A stretch of DNA of 37,844 nt from Deltaproteobacteria bacterium (GCA_015489365.1 WFZW01000070.1:1-37844), one strand, 5' to 3'. Positions 19,516 through 29,136 are shown, counted from the first letter of the stretch. Program-made: numbers and translations. Notes: generated from the sequence alone by a model not told the origin.

Positions 19516-19962
19516 TCATGCCCTTATTTCAAGGTCTAATGCATCGTATAAGATGGACGGAAGCCTTATGAGCTTGCCCGTACTGTCAATGGCCGCATGT
19601 TTGGTATAACCAGTGGCTAACATACGGTTTGTGGATACCAGTCGGATTTCATGGCAGAAACTGATAGTTGCCCTGGAAAAGGATCTAATCCTGGTTGCTA
19701 TGTCGAGTAGATCATCGTAACGGGCCGGTGACTTGTACCTGCAATAGCTTTCTGCCACAGGTAGCATGACCCCGCGATCCTCTAGGGTTTTATAAGACAG
19801 AGAGAAAACGGCCCTCATGAACTCGGTTCGGCCAATTTCAAACAGCCTGTAGTAATGGCCATAGTACATTACCCCCCCTGTATCGGTATCACCGTATATA
19901 ACACGGTAGCGAACCGTATGGACAGGCCCGCCATCCTCCTTAAAGCCTATGGCCCTGCCCAT
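19516..19962 (-). CDS. YbgC/FadM-type acyl-CoA thioesterase (4HBT family)
   Basis: RVIYGDTDTGGVMYYGHYYRLFEIGRTEFMR is the hotdog-fold catalytic motif. Confidence 0.9.
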   Translation of the reverse strand: MGRAIGFKEDGGPVHTVRYRVIYGDTDTGGVMYYGHYYRLFEIGRTEFMRAVFSLSYKTLEDRGVMLPVAESYCRYKSPARYDDLLDIATRIRSFSRATISFCHEIRLVSTNRMLATGYTKHAAIDSTGKLIRLPSILYDALDLEIRA

Positions 19963-19963
19963 A

Positions 19964-21283
19964 TTATTTTTTTTTCTTGGGGTCCAATTCCACGTAACGG
20001 GGTTTTATCCCCAGGAACCTCGACATGACCTCGTACCCCTTTTCCAGGACAAGCCCGGTCTTTTCAGCGGACCTTTCACTGAATGAGGCAGCAAGGTTCT
20101 CCTTCGGATTGAGGCTATCATAGATTACAAAGGGAACCGGCCCTGGAGTATGGGTCTTGAACCTTACCGGCGTAAAGTGATCCGTGGCCACCAGAATCCT
20201 GTACGAGCCACCTATTTCCTTCAAGCCATCCATTATCGGGCCCACAACCTCCTTATCAAATCGTTCGATCGCCTTGACCTTTTCCTTTATGTCGCCCATA
20301 TGTCCAGCTTCATCCGGTGCTTCCACGTGTACCACCACGAGATCCTTGTCCTTGATCTCCCTGAGAGCCGCCTTCGCCTTGGCCTGGTAATTTGTATCCA
20401 GGAACCCCGTGGCTCCTGGTACCTTGATGATATCCAGGCCGGCCCAAACCCCGATCCCCTTGATCAGGTCTACAGCGGCTATAACCGATCCCTTTATATC
20501 GTAGAGCTGCGGTATGGTAGCCATTACTGGGCGTGTTCCCTGCCCCCATGGCCACAATGAATTGGCTGGCCTTTTTCCTTGTGCCCTACGTTTTTCATTT
20601 ATTGGATGACGATGGAAAAAGGTTATGGCCTTGGTCAAAATGTTATAGAGAAGGGGTTCGTCCTCATAGATATGCCAGGCCTCTGTGACGTCCATTCCGG
20701 TGAAATCGTGTGGCGGGACGGTGGCAATGCCCTCTGGACCACCCTTCCATAGTAGGAGATGCCGATAGCTGACCCCTGGCACAAGCTCAAAGGAACGACC
20801 AGATACCAGAGGGGCCAGGTCCTCAAGCAGCGCATGGGCCTCCTCCATACTTATGTGGCCTGCACTATAATCCTCCATGTAGACCCTGCCTTCCCTGAAC
20901 CTCAATGTAACCAGATTACATCTAAAGGCTACGTCCTCCGGGTTCATCTTGACACCCATAGCCGCTGCCTCAAGCGGTCCTCTTCCAGTATAATATTTTT
21001 CAGGATCATAGCCCATGAGCGACATGTTGGCCACATCGCTGCCAGGAGGAAATCCTTCCGGAATGGTATGCAATAATCCAAAATCCCCCATGCGTGCCAT
21101 CAGATCCATGGAAGGCGTCCTTGCAGCCTCGAGGGCAGTTTTCCCACCCAGGCTCTCTATAGGTAGATCGGCCATACCATCACCAATCAGTATTATGTAC
21201 TTGGAGGAAGGAAGCTCAATCCTTTCTGAAGATTCCTCAGGAGACTCCTGACTGTTTTTTGGGGCTTTTTGTATCTTTTCCAT
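19964..21283 (-). CDS. Archaeal-type cofactor-independent phosphoglycerate mutase family protein; possible homoserine kinase
   Basis: KYIILIGDGMADLPIESLGGKTALEAARTPSMDLMARMGDFGLLHTIPEGFPPGSDVANMSLMGYDPEKYYTGRGPLEAA; next gene upstream is hom. Confidence 0.88.
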   Translation of the reverse strand: MEKIQKAPKNSQESPEESSERIELPSSKYIILIGDGMADLPIESLGGKTALEAARTPSMDLMARMGDFGLLHTIPEGFPPGSDVANMSLMGYDPEKYYTGRGPLEAAAMGVKMNPEDVAFRCNLVTLRFREGRVYMEDYSAGHISMEEAHALLEDLAPLVSGRSFELVPGVSYRHLLLWKGGPEGIATVPPHDFTGMDVTEAWHIYEDEPLLYNILTKAITFFHRHPINEKRRAQGKRPANSLWPWGQGTRPVMATIPQLYDIKGSVIAAVDLIKGIGVWAGLDIIKVPGATGFLDTNYQAKAKAALREIKDKDLVVVHVEAPDEAGHMGDIKEKVKAIERFDKEVVGPIMDGLKEIGGSYRILVATDHFTPVRFKTHTPGPVPFVIYDSLNPKENLAASFSERSAEKTGLVLEKGYEVMSRFLGIKPRYVELDPKKKK

Positions 21284-21394
21284 GGTATTACCTTTTAAAG
21301 AGGGATTTCTAGGGATTTTACAAAATCCTCTGAAAAATCATATTATTATAATAAAGATGAGTTAATGTCCCTACCTTGGTACTTGGGGTGTATA

Positions 21395-21485
21395 AATTAC
21401 TGCGAAAATATATCTCTGGTAAGGGCCTTATTTTTCACACCCAGGGACACGGTGCCAAGGAGATGGGATGCATGAAAGTTTGGAT
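21395..21485 (+). repeat. Family 1 element, copy D (degenerate)
   Basis: AATTACTGCGAAAATATATCTCTGGTAAGGGCCTTATTTTTCACACCCAGGGACACGGTGCCAAGGAGATGGGATGCATGAAAGTTTGGAT; abuts the hom stop codon at 21486. Confidence 0.7.
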
Positions 21486-22805
21486 TCATTTTTCCAATGA
21501 CATAAGATCTTCTATTCTAATAATCATTGGTTGATCTGAAACAACCTCAAGGGCATCGATTTCTTTCAATGCCTGCCGGACGTTCGCCTCCTTGGCCTCA
21601 TGTGTAAGCATCACTATTGGAACCGACGAGCCTTCTCCACGCCCCTTCTGGACTACAGAGGCAATGCTGATGTTCCTATCACCCAGTATGCCGGATATCT
21701 TCGCCAAGACACCAGGGCGATCCTTTACGGAGAACCTGAAATAATACCTTCCATGTATCGATGCAGGATCCTTCACATTAGGAGTGGATATCAAGGCCAA
21801 GGGGAATCCCAGGGACGGCATACGCTTAGCGGCCCCTGAAATTATATCCCTGGCCATGTCCACCACGTCGGCAACCACTGCACTACCTGTTGGCATCTGC
21901 CCTGCGCCAAGACCATACAGCATTATTTTACCCACCGAGTCACCTATAAGATAAAAGGCATTGTACGCCCCGCGAACCTGGGCCAACAAGTGATCAGATG
22001 GGATCATGGTGGGATGGATTCGAAGCTCAAGGCCGTCTTTCCCGTCACGGCCAATGGCGAGAAGTTTAATGGTATAACCAAATTCCCTGGCAAAAGAGAT
22101 ATCAAGGGGTTTGAGTCGTGAAATGCCCTCGGTATATATGTCCGAGAGGGTTACCTTCTTCCCAAAGGAAAGTATTGACATTATAACAAGCTTATGTGCG
22201 GTATCAACACCTTCTACATCATAGGTGGGATCGGCTTCTGCATAGCCAAGTCGCTGGGCCTCCTTGAGTGCCTGATCAAAGGCCATTGCGTCTTGCGTCA
22301 TCCTGGTAAGTATGTAGTTTGCTGTTCCGTTCATGATGCCCATGACGGTATGGATCCGATTTGCAGCCAACCCCTCTCTGACTGCCTTAATTACAGGGAT
22401 CCCTCCCCCTACACTGGCCTCAAAACCGACCCCGACCCCTCTTTGGGCCGCTGCCTGGAAAATCTCATGGCCATGCTGTGCCAATAGCGCCTTGTTGGCA
22501 GTAACCACATGTTTCCCCCTATCGATGGCCTTCAATATAAAGGTCCTAGCAGGTTCAATGCCTCCTATTAATTCTATGAAGATATCTACCTCCGGATCCT
22601 CTAGCACTGTATCCAGGCTATCGGTCATGATTTGTCGGGGAACTGGAAAACCCCTATCGGTAGATATGTCCCTGTCACAAATCCATTTCAACCTTACGGG
22701 GCTTCCCACCCGTTTCTGTAACATATCCCCTCCTTCAAGGAGGATTTTAGCCGTCCCGCTTCCAACGGTCCCAAAGCCTAGTAAACCTATATTTATGGAT
22801 CGCAT
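21486..22805 (-). CDS. hom: Homoserine dehydrogenase with C-terminal ACT domain
   Basis: INIGLLGFGTVGSGTAKILLEGG, HVVTANKALLAQHG, GIMNGTANYILTRM, AEADPTYDVEGVDTAHKLVIM, C-terminal ACT-like YFRFSVKDRPGVLAKISGILGDRNISI. Confidence 0.97.
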   Translation of the reverse strand: MRSINIGLLGFGTVGSGTAKILLEGGDMLQKRVGSPVRLKWICDRDISTDRGFPVPRQIMTDSLDTVLEDPEVDIFIELIGGIEPARTFILKAIDRGKHVVTANKALLAQHGHEIFQAAAQRGVGVGFEASVGGGIPVIKAVREGLAANRIHTVMGIMNGTANYILTRMTQDAMAFDQALKEAQRLGYAEADPTYDVEGVDTAHKLVIMSILSFGKKVTLSDIYTEGISRLKPLDISFAREFGYTIKLLAIGRDGKDGLELRIHPTMIPSDHLLAQVRGAYNAFYLIGDSVGKIMLYGLGAGQMPTGSAVVADVVDMARDIISGAAKRMPSLGFPLALISTPNVKDPASIHGRYYFRFSVKDRPGVLAKISGILGDRNISIASVVQKGRGEGSSVPIVMLTHEAKEANVRQALKEIDALEVVSDQPMIIRIEDLMSLEK

Positions 22806-22888
22806 ATTCTTGAACTCCTGTCTCGCATGCTCGCTAAGGCCATCTCAATCTTCATCTTATCCTGTTTCATATCTAGAAGCCTTCATCC

Positions 22889-22969
22889 CAAACCTTCTCA
22901 GCACCCTCGGTTGCACCCCCTAAAGCATAAAGATACAGCCCATAGCCAGGATGGATTTTCACAGTAACT
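22889..22969 (-). repeat. Family 1 element, copy E (degenerate)
   Basis: Reverse complement GTTACTGTGAAAATCCATCCTGGCTATGGGCTGTATCTTTATGCTTTAGGGGGTGCAACC...GAAGGTTTGG aligns with the family. Confidence 0.7.
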
Positions 22970-22983
22970 GCCATTCCCATGAG

Positions 22984-23088
22984 GGGGCACAACGAAGTAT
23001 GAAAATAGGCCATTGTAAACATTTTGTCTTTTGTACATGGACGTCCTTGTGTGTCCATGACTAATCAAAAATGTATTTTCGGATAAGC
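22984..23088 (-). repeat. Family 2 element, copy 1 (~105 bp)
   Basis: Reverse complement CTTATCCGAAAATACATTTTTGATTAGTCATGGACACACAAGGACGTCCATGTACAAAAGACAAAATGTTTACAATGGCCTATTTTCATACTTCGTTGTG aligns with 28955-29060. Confidence 0.8.
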
Positions 23089-23196
23089 TTTCATGCAGCC
23101 ATCCATTCCAGCTCCTTGGAACATGCCTCAATCTTCCAGAGAGAGGGCACCATAGTATTTAATAACCTATGCAGGCGACAAGGTTAGGCTTATTTC

Positions 23197-23282
23197 CCAA
23201 ACCTTCATGCAGCCCGAAGCCTTGGAGCTGCACCCCAATACATGAAGAACAGCCCATAGACTCTGCATTTTCACGGTAAATA
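23197..23282 (-). repeat. Family 1 element, copy 3
   Basis: ccaaaccttcatgcagcccgaagccttggagctgcaccccaatacatgaagaacagcccatagactctgcattttcacggtaaat; retains TGCAGC/GCTGCA pairing. Confidence 0.88.
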
Positions 23283-23543
23283 TATGGACAACATTACAGA
23301 TCATGTCCACTACCTGAGTAAAAATTTTAATTTAAACATTTAAATTCTAAACGGCAAGACAAGGCCTGCTCAACTAGGATCACCCGCTTGTAATCACAGG
23401 GCTATCTAGCAACAAGAACGAATGAAAATCAAGTTTTCCAGCCTTTTCCCGATAATCAGAATGTGGCCAGTGGCATTCCATGGCTTGGACAAATCCCAAC
23501 CTGACCCAAGGGCACTGCCCGCGTTAAAGGATAGTGTTGGCAC

Positions 23544-24530
23544 ATGAACCTAATAAACAGGATTGGACAAGGTATTGGGCCAGGCAAGATGGCCCTTTTT
23601 GCCGCCATTGCTTGGCTGGTTACCATAACACTCCTACACGCATGGATAAGCGAACCTGGTGCCAAGAAGAGAAGATTACAGGTGGGTTTCTTACCCATAA
23701 CTTGTCATCTTACATGTGCAGTGGCATTTGACAGGTTATCCAAGACAGGGAAGGCATTTGATGCCCATAAATTTTCTGCCTGGCCCGACATGATAGAGGC
23801 ACTCAAGGGTGGGGATCTTGACGTGGCATTTATATTGGCCCCTATCGCCATGGCCATGGAAGATCAAGGCTTTCCAGGCAAAATCGTGTTGTTAGCCCAT
23901 CGAAACGGTACTGCATTGGTAGTGTCCAAGCATAGTGGCATTCGATCCATTACCGGGCTAAAGGGGGCCACTGTTGCCATACCCATAAGATACAGTTGCC
24001 AGATGCTCGCCCTGCGACGTCTTTGCAGACAACATGGCTTTTCCATAAGGGAGCTGAACATGGTCGAATTATCCCCGCCTGATATGCCCTTTGCCCTGGC
24101 TTCGGGGACAATAGACGCATATATAGTGGGGGAGCCCTACGCAGCCAAGGCAGAGCTTGAGGGCACGGGCAGGGTATTGTGCCAGATGAGGGATGCATGG
24201 CCAGGTTTTATCTCAAGCGTGGTCTTTGTAACCAAACATGCACTCAAGGACAGACGCCAAGAGGTCTCAAGGCTTATAAGGGCATTTTATCAGGCTGGCA
24301 AATGGATCGAAGGTCATCGTCTAGAGGCAGCCCGCATAGCTGCCCCTTTTCTAGGCCTTCCAGAGCCACTCATACGATACGTCCTACTTTCCTCAAGGGA
24401 CAGGGTCTCTTACTCAAACCTGATCCCGATGCCAAAAGAGCTTTCTGATCTTTCCGAAGAGATGGTAAAGGCCGGCCTTATAAAGAGGCCAATGGTTGGA
24501 AAGGAAATCATAGATCTTTCATGGCGCTAA
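23544..24530 (+). CDS. ABC transporter substrate-binding protein, nitrate/sulfonate/bicarbonate (NrtA/SsuA-like) family
   Basis: N-terminal hydrophobic anchor; VGFLPITCHLTCAVAFDRL, GDLDVAFILAPIAMAM, LKGATVAIPIRYSCQMLALRRL, GTIDAYIVGEPYAAKAE; followed by permease and ATPase genes. Confidence 0.85.
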   Translation: MNLINRIGQGIGPGKMALFAAIAWLVTITLLHAWISEPGAKKRRLQVGFLPITCHLTCAVAFDRLSKTGKAFDAHKFSAWPDMIEALKGGDLDVAFILAPIAMAMEDQGFPGKIVLLAHRNGTALVVSKHSGIRSITGLKGATVAIPIRYSCQMLALRRLCRQHGFSIRELNMVELSPPDMPFALASGTIDAYIVGEPYAAKAELEGTGRVLCQMRDAWPGFISSVVFVTKHALKDRRQEVSRLIRAFYQAGKWIEGHRLEAARIAAPFLGLPEPLIRYVLLSSRDRVSYSNLIPMPKELSDLSEEMVKAGLIKRPMVGKEIIDLSWR

Positions 24531-25279
24531 AAGGGCTTCATCCATTTATATCCTTCGGTCTGGCCATACTTGTCTGGGAGGCCGCCATAAGATGCCTGGC
24601 CATCCCTGCCTACAAGTTTCCAGGCCCGCTTGCCGTTGCAGAGGCGATGAAAGAGCTCGCCCTGTCGGGTCGACTTCTTGCCAGTGTCGTTGCCAGTCTG
24701 TTCAGGGTAACATGGGGTTTTTATCTGGCGGCCTGCGCTGCAATTCCCTTGGGACTAGTGCTGGGAATATACGGCTCTGCCAGGGCATTCCTGAACCCGA
24801 TCGTACAGTTTCTCCGACCCATATCACCGCTGGCCTGGATACCTGTGGCACTCATGTGGCTGGGGATCGGTGACAGGTCGGCCATATTCCTGATCTTTCT
24901 TTCCTCCTTCTTCCCTCTTCTGGTCTTCACTATGAGCGCCGTCCTGGGTATCAAGGTGACCTATATCAGGGTGGGATTGAACTTCGGGGTTACAGGACTC
25001 AAACGCTATACAAAAATCCTGCTTCCAGCCATAATGCCCGATATAATTACCGGACTTAGGATTACACTGGGTACCGCATGGTTGGTGATTGTAGCGGCGG
25101 AGATGATAGCCGTGAAATCAGGCCTCGGTTATCTCATCATTGATGGACGAAATTCTATGCGCATGGACTATGTTGTGGCTGCCATGATTGTAATTGGTAT
25201 AATTGGGCTCGTATTGGATTGGACAGTCAGTCGACTGGAAATGCTTCCTTCTGTAAGATGGATACATAAAAGACGATGA
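24521..25279 (+). CDS. ABC transporter permease (SsuC/NrtB-like)
   Basis: AVAEAMKELALSGRLLASVVASLFRVTWGFYLAACAAIPLGLVLG, PISPLAWIPVALMWLGIGDRSAIFLIF; overlaps neighbouring genes. Confidence 0.92.
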   Translation: MALKGLHPFISFGLAILVWEAAIRCLAIPAYKFPGPLAVAEAMKELALSGRLLASVVASLFRVTWGFYLAACAAIPLGLVLGIYGSARAFLNPIVQFLRPISPLAWIPVALMWLGIGDRSAIFLIFLSSFFPLLVFTMSAVLGIKVTYIRVGLNFGVTGLKRYTKILLPAIMPDIITGLRITLGTAWLVIVAAEMIAVKSGLGYLIIDGRNSMRMDYVVAAMIVIGIIGLVLDWTVSRLEMLPSVRWIHKRR

Positions 25280-26064
25280 AAAAGATCGAGGTCAAGGGGC
25301 TATCTAAATCTTACAATGAAAGGAGGAAAAAAAGGCGTTCCCCAGGGGATTGCAGGTACGGACATGGATGCCTGGTACTCAAGGACCTAGATTTCCAGAT
25401 CGAAGAGGGCAGTTTTACCTGTTTCATAGGCCCTTCCGGTTGTGGAAAGTCTACTCTCTTTAGGATAATGGCAGGATTTGAGACACCAACCACCGGGGAG
25501 GTATTGATAGATGGAATTCCGGTCTTAGGTCCCAGCACGAGGCACATATTCGTCTTTCAGGAAGATGGTCTATTCCCCTGGTTGACGGCCATGGAAAATG
25601 TTGCCATAGGTGCCAAGCATATTTCAGATCCGCTGGAGAGAGAGGGAGAAATCCGGGATTTCCTAGACATGGTAGGGCTCAAGGGTTTTGAGGATCATTA
25701 CCCACACGAACTCTCAGGTGGGATGAGACGAAGGGCCGAGGTGGCCAGGGCGCTCATAGCCAATCCAGAAATACTACTCATGGATGAACCCTTTGGAGCG
25801 CTGGATTTCATCACCAGGCTCCAGATGCGTGAAGAGATGGTAAACGTTCATCAGATGTTCGATTCCACGATCCTGTTCATAACACATGACATAGACGAGG
25901 CCCTTCAACTCGGGGATCGAATCATTATGCTTTCTGGCCGACCCTCATCGATAAAGGCAGACATATCCCTGCCATTTCCACATCCCAGGGACCTTACCGT
26001 CGGAGAGATAGCGAGCTTGCGAAAAGAGATCTATTTCCACATAGGTATACATGCTGCCTTGTAG
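25276..26064 (+). CDS. ABC transporter ATP-binding protein (SsuB/NrtD-like)
   Basis: IGPSGCGKSTLFRIMAGFETPTTGEV Walker A, LSGGMRRRAEVARALIANPEILLMDEPFGALD signature and Walker B. Confidence 0.95.
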   Translation: MKKIEVKGLSKSYNERRKKRRSPGDCRYGHGCLVLKDLDFQIEEGSFTCFIGPSGCGKSTLFRIMAGFETPTTGEVLIDGIPVLGPSTRHIFVFQEDGLFPWLTAMENVAIGAKHISDPLEREGEIRDFLDMVGLKGFEDHYPHELSGGMRRRAEVARALIANPEILLMDEPFGALDFITRLQMREEMVNVHQMFDSTILFITHDIDEALQLGDRIIMLSGRPSSIKADISLPFPHPRDLTVGEIASLRKEIYFHIGIHAAL

Positions 26065-26137
26065 CAAACTATTGGCCTACATACACCTGCTGTGCCATAC
26101 TTGCTGACAAGACCAGTCCGGGTTACCTTGCTGCCCC

Positions 26138-28732
26138 ATGGATTTTTTGAAATATTTGCCGCTTGTCAATCGCCCTAGCCGCTATCTAGGGACCGAAATA
26201 AATGCTCGCAGAAAGGCATGGGGGGACAGCCACCTAAGGGCTGCACTAGTGTTCCCTGATCTTTATGAGATAGGCATGTCCCACCTTGGCCTTCATATCC
26301 TGTATCATATACTCAATGACCTGCCATGGGCACTTGCTGACAGAGTATATTGCCCCGATACGGACATGGAAAGATTGCTGAGATCGAAGGGTATATCCTT
26401 GTGGGGCCTTGAAAGCAGACGGCCTCTAAAGGATTTCGATCTTCTTGCAATCACCCTGCCCTATGAACTTTGTTATTCTAACATCTTGACGATACTGGAT
26501 GTGGCAGGCATACCTGTCTGGGCATCCGAACGCCTTGAAGGTGATTGGCCCATTGTCCTTGGAGGTGGAAGTTGCTCGGTAAATCCGGAGCCGGTAGCGG
26601 ATTTCTTCGATGCCATACTCATCGGGGATGGGGAGGAGGCCATCTGTGAGATTGCCAAAACCATAATGGATTGGCGGAGGGCCAAGGGATCGAAAGACGA
26701 GTTGCTAGGGTCTCTGGCAGGTATCAAGGGCCTATATGTGCCCTCATTTTACAAACCCATATATACGCCCTCTGGTCTCTTCAAGGCCATAGAGGTCACA
26801 CCCCATGCCCCTCCTGTAATCAATAGAAGGATACTTTCCGACCTTGCAAGTGTTACCTTCCCCACAAAGCCGCTGGTACCTTTCATGCAGATCGTCCATG
26901 ACAGACTTGGAGTAGAAATCGCCAGGGGGTGTACCAGAGGATGCAGGTTTTGCCAGGCAAGTTCCATCTATCGACCGGTCAGGGAACGCCCATTGGATCA
27001 AATCCTTAACATAATCGATAGGGGCATCCTTGCCTCTGGATGGGAGGAGCTTTCACTTTTATCCTTGAGCACAGGGGATTACTCCTGCCTTGGTACATTG
27101 GTTCCAGAACTCATGGATCGCTATCTTGAGAGAAATATTTCCCTATCCCTTCCCTCATTGAGAGTGGGCACCTTGACCCCACAAATAATGGAACAGATAA
27201 AGAAGGTCCGAAAAACCGGTTTCACCCTTGCCCCCGAGGCAGGCAGTGAACGCCTGAGAAGAGTGATAAACAAGGGTATTACAGAAGCGGCGCTTCTAGA
27301 GACCGCAAAAGAGGCCTTCTCTCATGGTTGGAATCATATCAAGCTCTATTTCATGATAGGCCTTCCCACTGAAACAGATGATGACATACAGGAGATTGCC
27401 CACTTGGCAAGAAAGGTCCTTGCAACATCGAAAGGAAAAGGGCGCAGCAGAAGGGGAAGTCATCAAGTGATAGTGAGCGTGGGCACCTTTGTACCCAAAC
27501 CCCACACCCCCTTTCAATGGGAGGGGCAGATCAACCCTGAGGAATCGTGGAGGCGCATAGACCTCATCAAATCCGGGCTCAATAGCAAGAGGTTCCGGGT
27601 AAAGTGGCATGATCCTAGGCAAAGTTACATGGAAGGGATCTTCTCAAGAGGAGACAGGAGACTGTCCAGGGTCATATTTAGTGCCTGGAAAAGGGGGGCC
27701 AGGCTGGATGCCTGGAGCGATATGTTGAAACCTAATCTTTATACGGAAGCCATGCGCGAAATCGGGCTCCTGCCCCCATCCTTTTTAAACGAAAGGGCAC
27801 TGGACGCCCCGCTTCCCTGGGGACATATATCGGTTGGTATCAAGCAGGAATATCTTTTGGACGAACGGGAAAAGGCCTTAAAGGCGATCTATACCCCAGA
27901 CTGCCGTTTTGGCAAATGCCATGGATGCGGAGTATGTGATTTCAAACAGATCCAACCCAGGCTATCCAAACCATGTAGTGAACCCTTGGGGGACAAGAGG
28001 GTGAGATCACAGGCCGGACATCCATCGAAGGCTAGCCAATTCTTTTATTCATTTGCCTATTCTAAGCTGGGAGCAGCACGCCTTCTCGGTCATCTGGAAT
28101 TAGTACATGCCTTTCACAGGGCAGCCCGCAGGGCCTGTCTTCCCATAGCCTATTCCGCTGGTTTTAATCCCAGGCCTAGATTCTCCTTTGATCAACCGGT
28201 GCCCCTGGGGCTTGAAAGTATCATGGAGAAGGCAGGGCTCGTTCTTACGGATAACCTGTCCACTGACCATATTCTTACCGCACTAAACGTACATCTACCC
28301 GATGGTATCACCATAAGACAGATCAAGCATCTTCCAGGCAAACCAAGATTTAAGATCCAGAAGGCCTCGACCTACCTAGCCCTTTTGGAAGGTCGATGGC
28401 TTGGACCGGTCATCAATTCATTGAAACACCTGGAAGGTACCTCCCCCATGCCTATTTCCTTTCCTAAAGGGGACCGAACCTGTAGAGTAGACTTGCAAAA
28501 GGCCATCGACATGGTCCAGGTCTTCGAATCCGTGGAACAAGGCCCTGAGGATACGCTTTCATTGTGGCTGAATACAGACGAACTTGCATCCATCAGCAAG
28601 GGTTCTTGCTTTATACTCTTGTTTCGATGCATCAACAAGGTGATCTCAGGCCTCAAGCCATGGGATATTCTAGGATTTCTTGCCGGTCTAGAGCAACCTC
28701 AGTTGAAAATGATCCGGATACTGAAGCTTTAG
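26138..28732 (+). CDS. Fused radical SAM protein (TIGR03960-like) with C-terminal DUF2344 (TIGR03936-like) domain
   Basis: GVEIARGCTRGCRFCQASSIYRPVRERPLDQI radical SAM cluster; C-terminal YSKLGAARLLGHLELVHAFHRAARRACLPIAYSAGFNPRPRFSFDQPVPLGLES. Confidence 0.92.
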   Translation: MDFLKYLPLVNRPSRYLGTEINARRKAWGDSHLRAALVFPDLYEIGMSHLGLHILYHILNDLPWALADRVYCPDTDMERLLRSKGISLWGLESRRPLKDFDLLAITLPYELCYSNILTILDVAGIPVWASERLEGDWPIVLGGGSCSVNPEPVADFFDAILIGDGEEAICEIAKTIMDWRRAKGSKDELLGSLAGIKGLYVPSFYKPIYTPSGLFKAIEVTPHAPPVINRRILSDLASVTFPTKPLVPFMQIVHDRLGVEIARGCTRGCRFCQASSIYRPVRERPLDQILNIIDRGILASGWEELSLLSLSTGDYSCLGTLVPELMDRYLERNISLSLPSLRVGTLTPQIMEQIKKVRKTGFTLAPEAGSERLRRVINKGITEAALLETAKEAFSHGWNHIKLYFMIGLPTETDDDIQEIAHLARKVLATSKGKGRSRRGSHQVIVSVGTFVPKPHTPFQWEGQINPEESWRRIDLIKSGLNSKRFRVKWHDPRQSYMEGIFSRGDRRLSRVIFSAWKRGARLDAWSDMLKPNLYTEAMREIGLLPPSFLNERALDAPLPWGHISVGIKQEYLLDEREKALKAIYTPDCRFGKCHGCGVCDFKQIQPRLSKPCSEPLGDKRVRSQAGHPSKASQFFYSFAYSKLGAARLLGHLELVHAFHRAARRACLPIAYSAGFNPRPRFSFDQPVPLGLESIMEKAGLVLTDNLSTDHILTALNVHLPDGITIRQIKHLPGKPRFKIQKASTYLALLEGRWLGPVINSLKHLEGTSPMPISFPKGDRTCRVDLQKAIDMVQVFESVEQGPEDTLSLWLNTDELASISKGSCFILLFRCINKVISGLKPWDILGFLAGLEQPQLKMIRILKL

Positions 28733-28954
28733 GGGGATATCCTCTTAAAGTGGAAGCTCCCTACAGGGAAGAGCCTCTCCCCACCGGTTGTGGTCCTTGA
28801 ACCCTTTCATGTATAATTTCAAATTATACATCTTTCAAATCTGCCGAAGATACAAGGCGAAGGGGATGCAAACGTGGGTACTTAAAACTCCTGGCAAAAT
28901 AGTAGGCCTGGTAGGCTTAAAACCCCCCTCTATGCCTTCAGATACCGAACAACC

Positions 28955-29060
28955 TTTACCCGAAAATGCATTTTTTGATTGGCCATGGACACACAATGGC
29001 ATACATGGACAAAAGGCAAAATGTTCCCAGGGTGCATTTTCATACTTCATGTGTCCGTCC
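28955..29060 (+). repeat. Family 2 element, copy 2 (~105 bp)
   Basis: TTTACCCGAAAATGCATTTTTTGATTGGCCATGGACACACAATGGCATACATGGACAAAAGGCAAAATGTTCCCAGGGTGCATTTTCATACTTCATGTGTCC matches the reverse complement of 22984-23088. Confidence 0.8.
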
Positions 29061-29136
29061 ATATTAAATGGATGTGGCAATTCCTCCTGCATGGTTTTCC
29101 AGGTTCTTTGTAGGCAGGAATAATTGAGGAAAGACC

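Noticed and set aside
22873-23131. Minus ORFs 22873..23058 and 22898..23131
   Set aside because: Composed of family 1 and family 2 repeat sequence; no protein family recognised.
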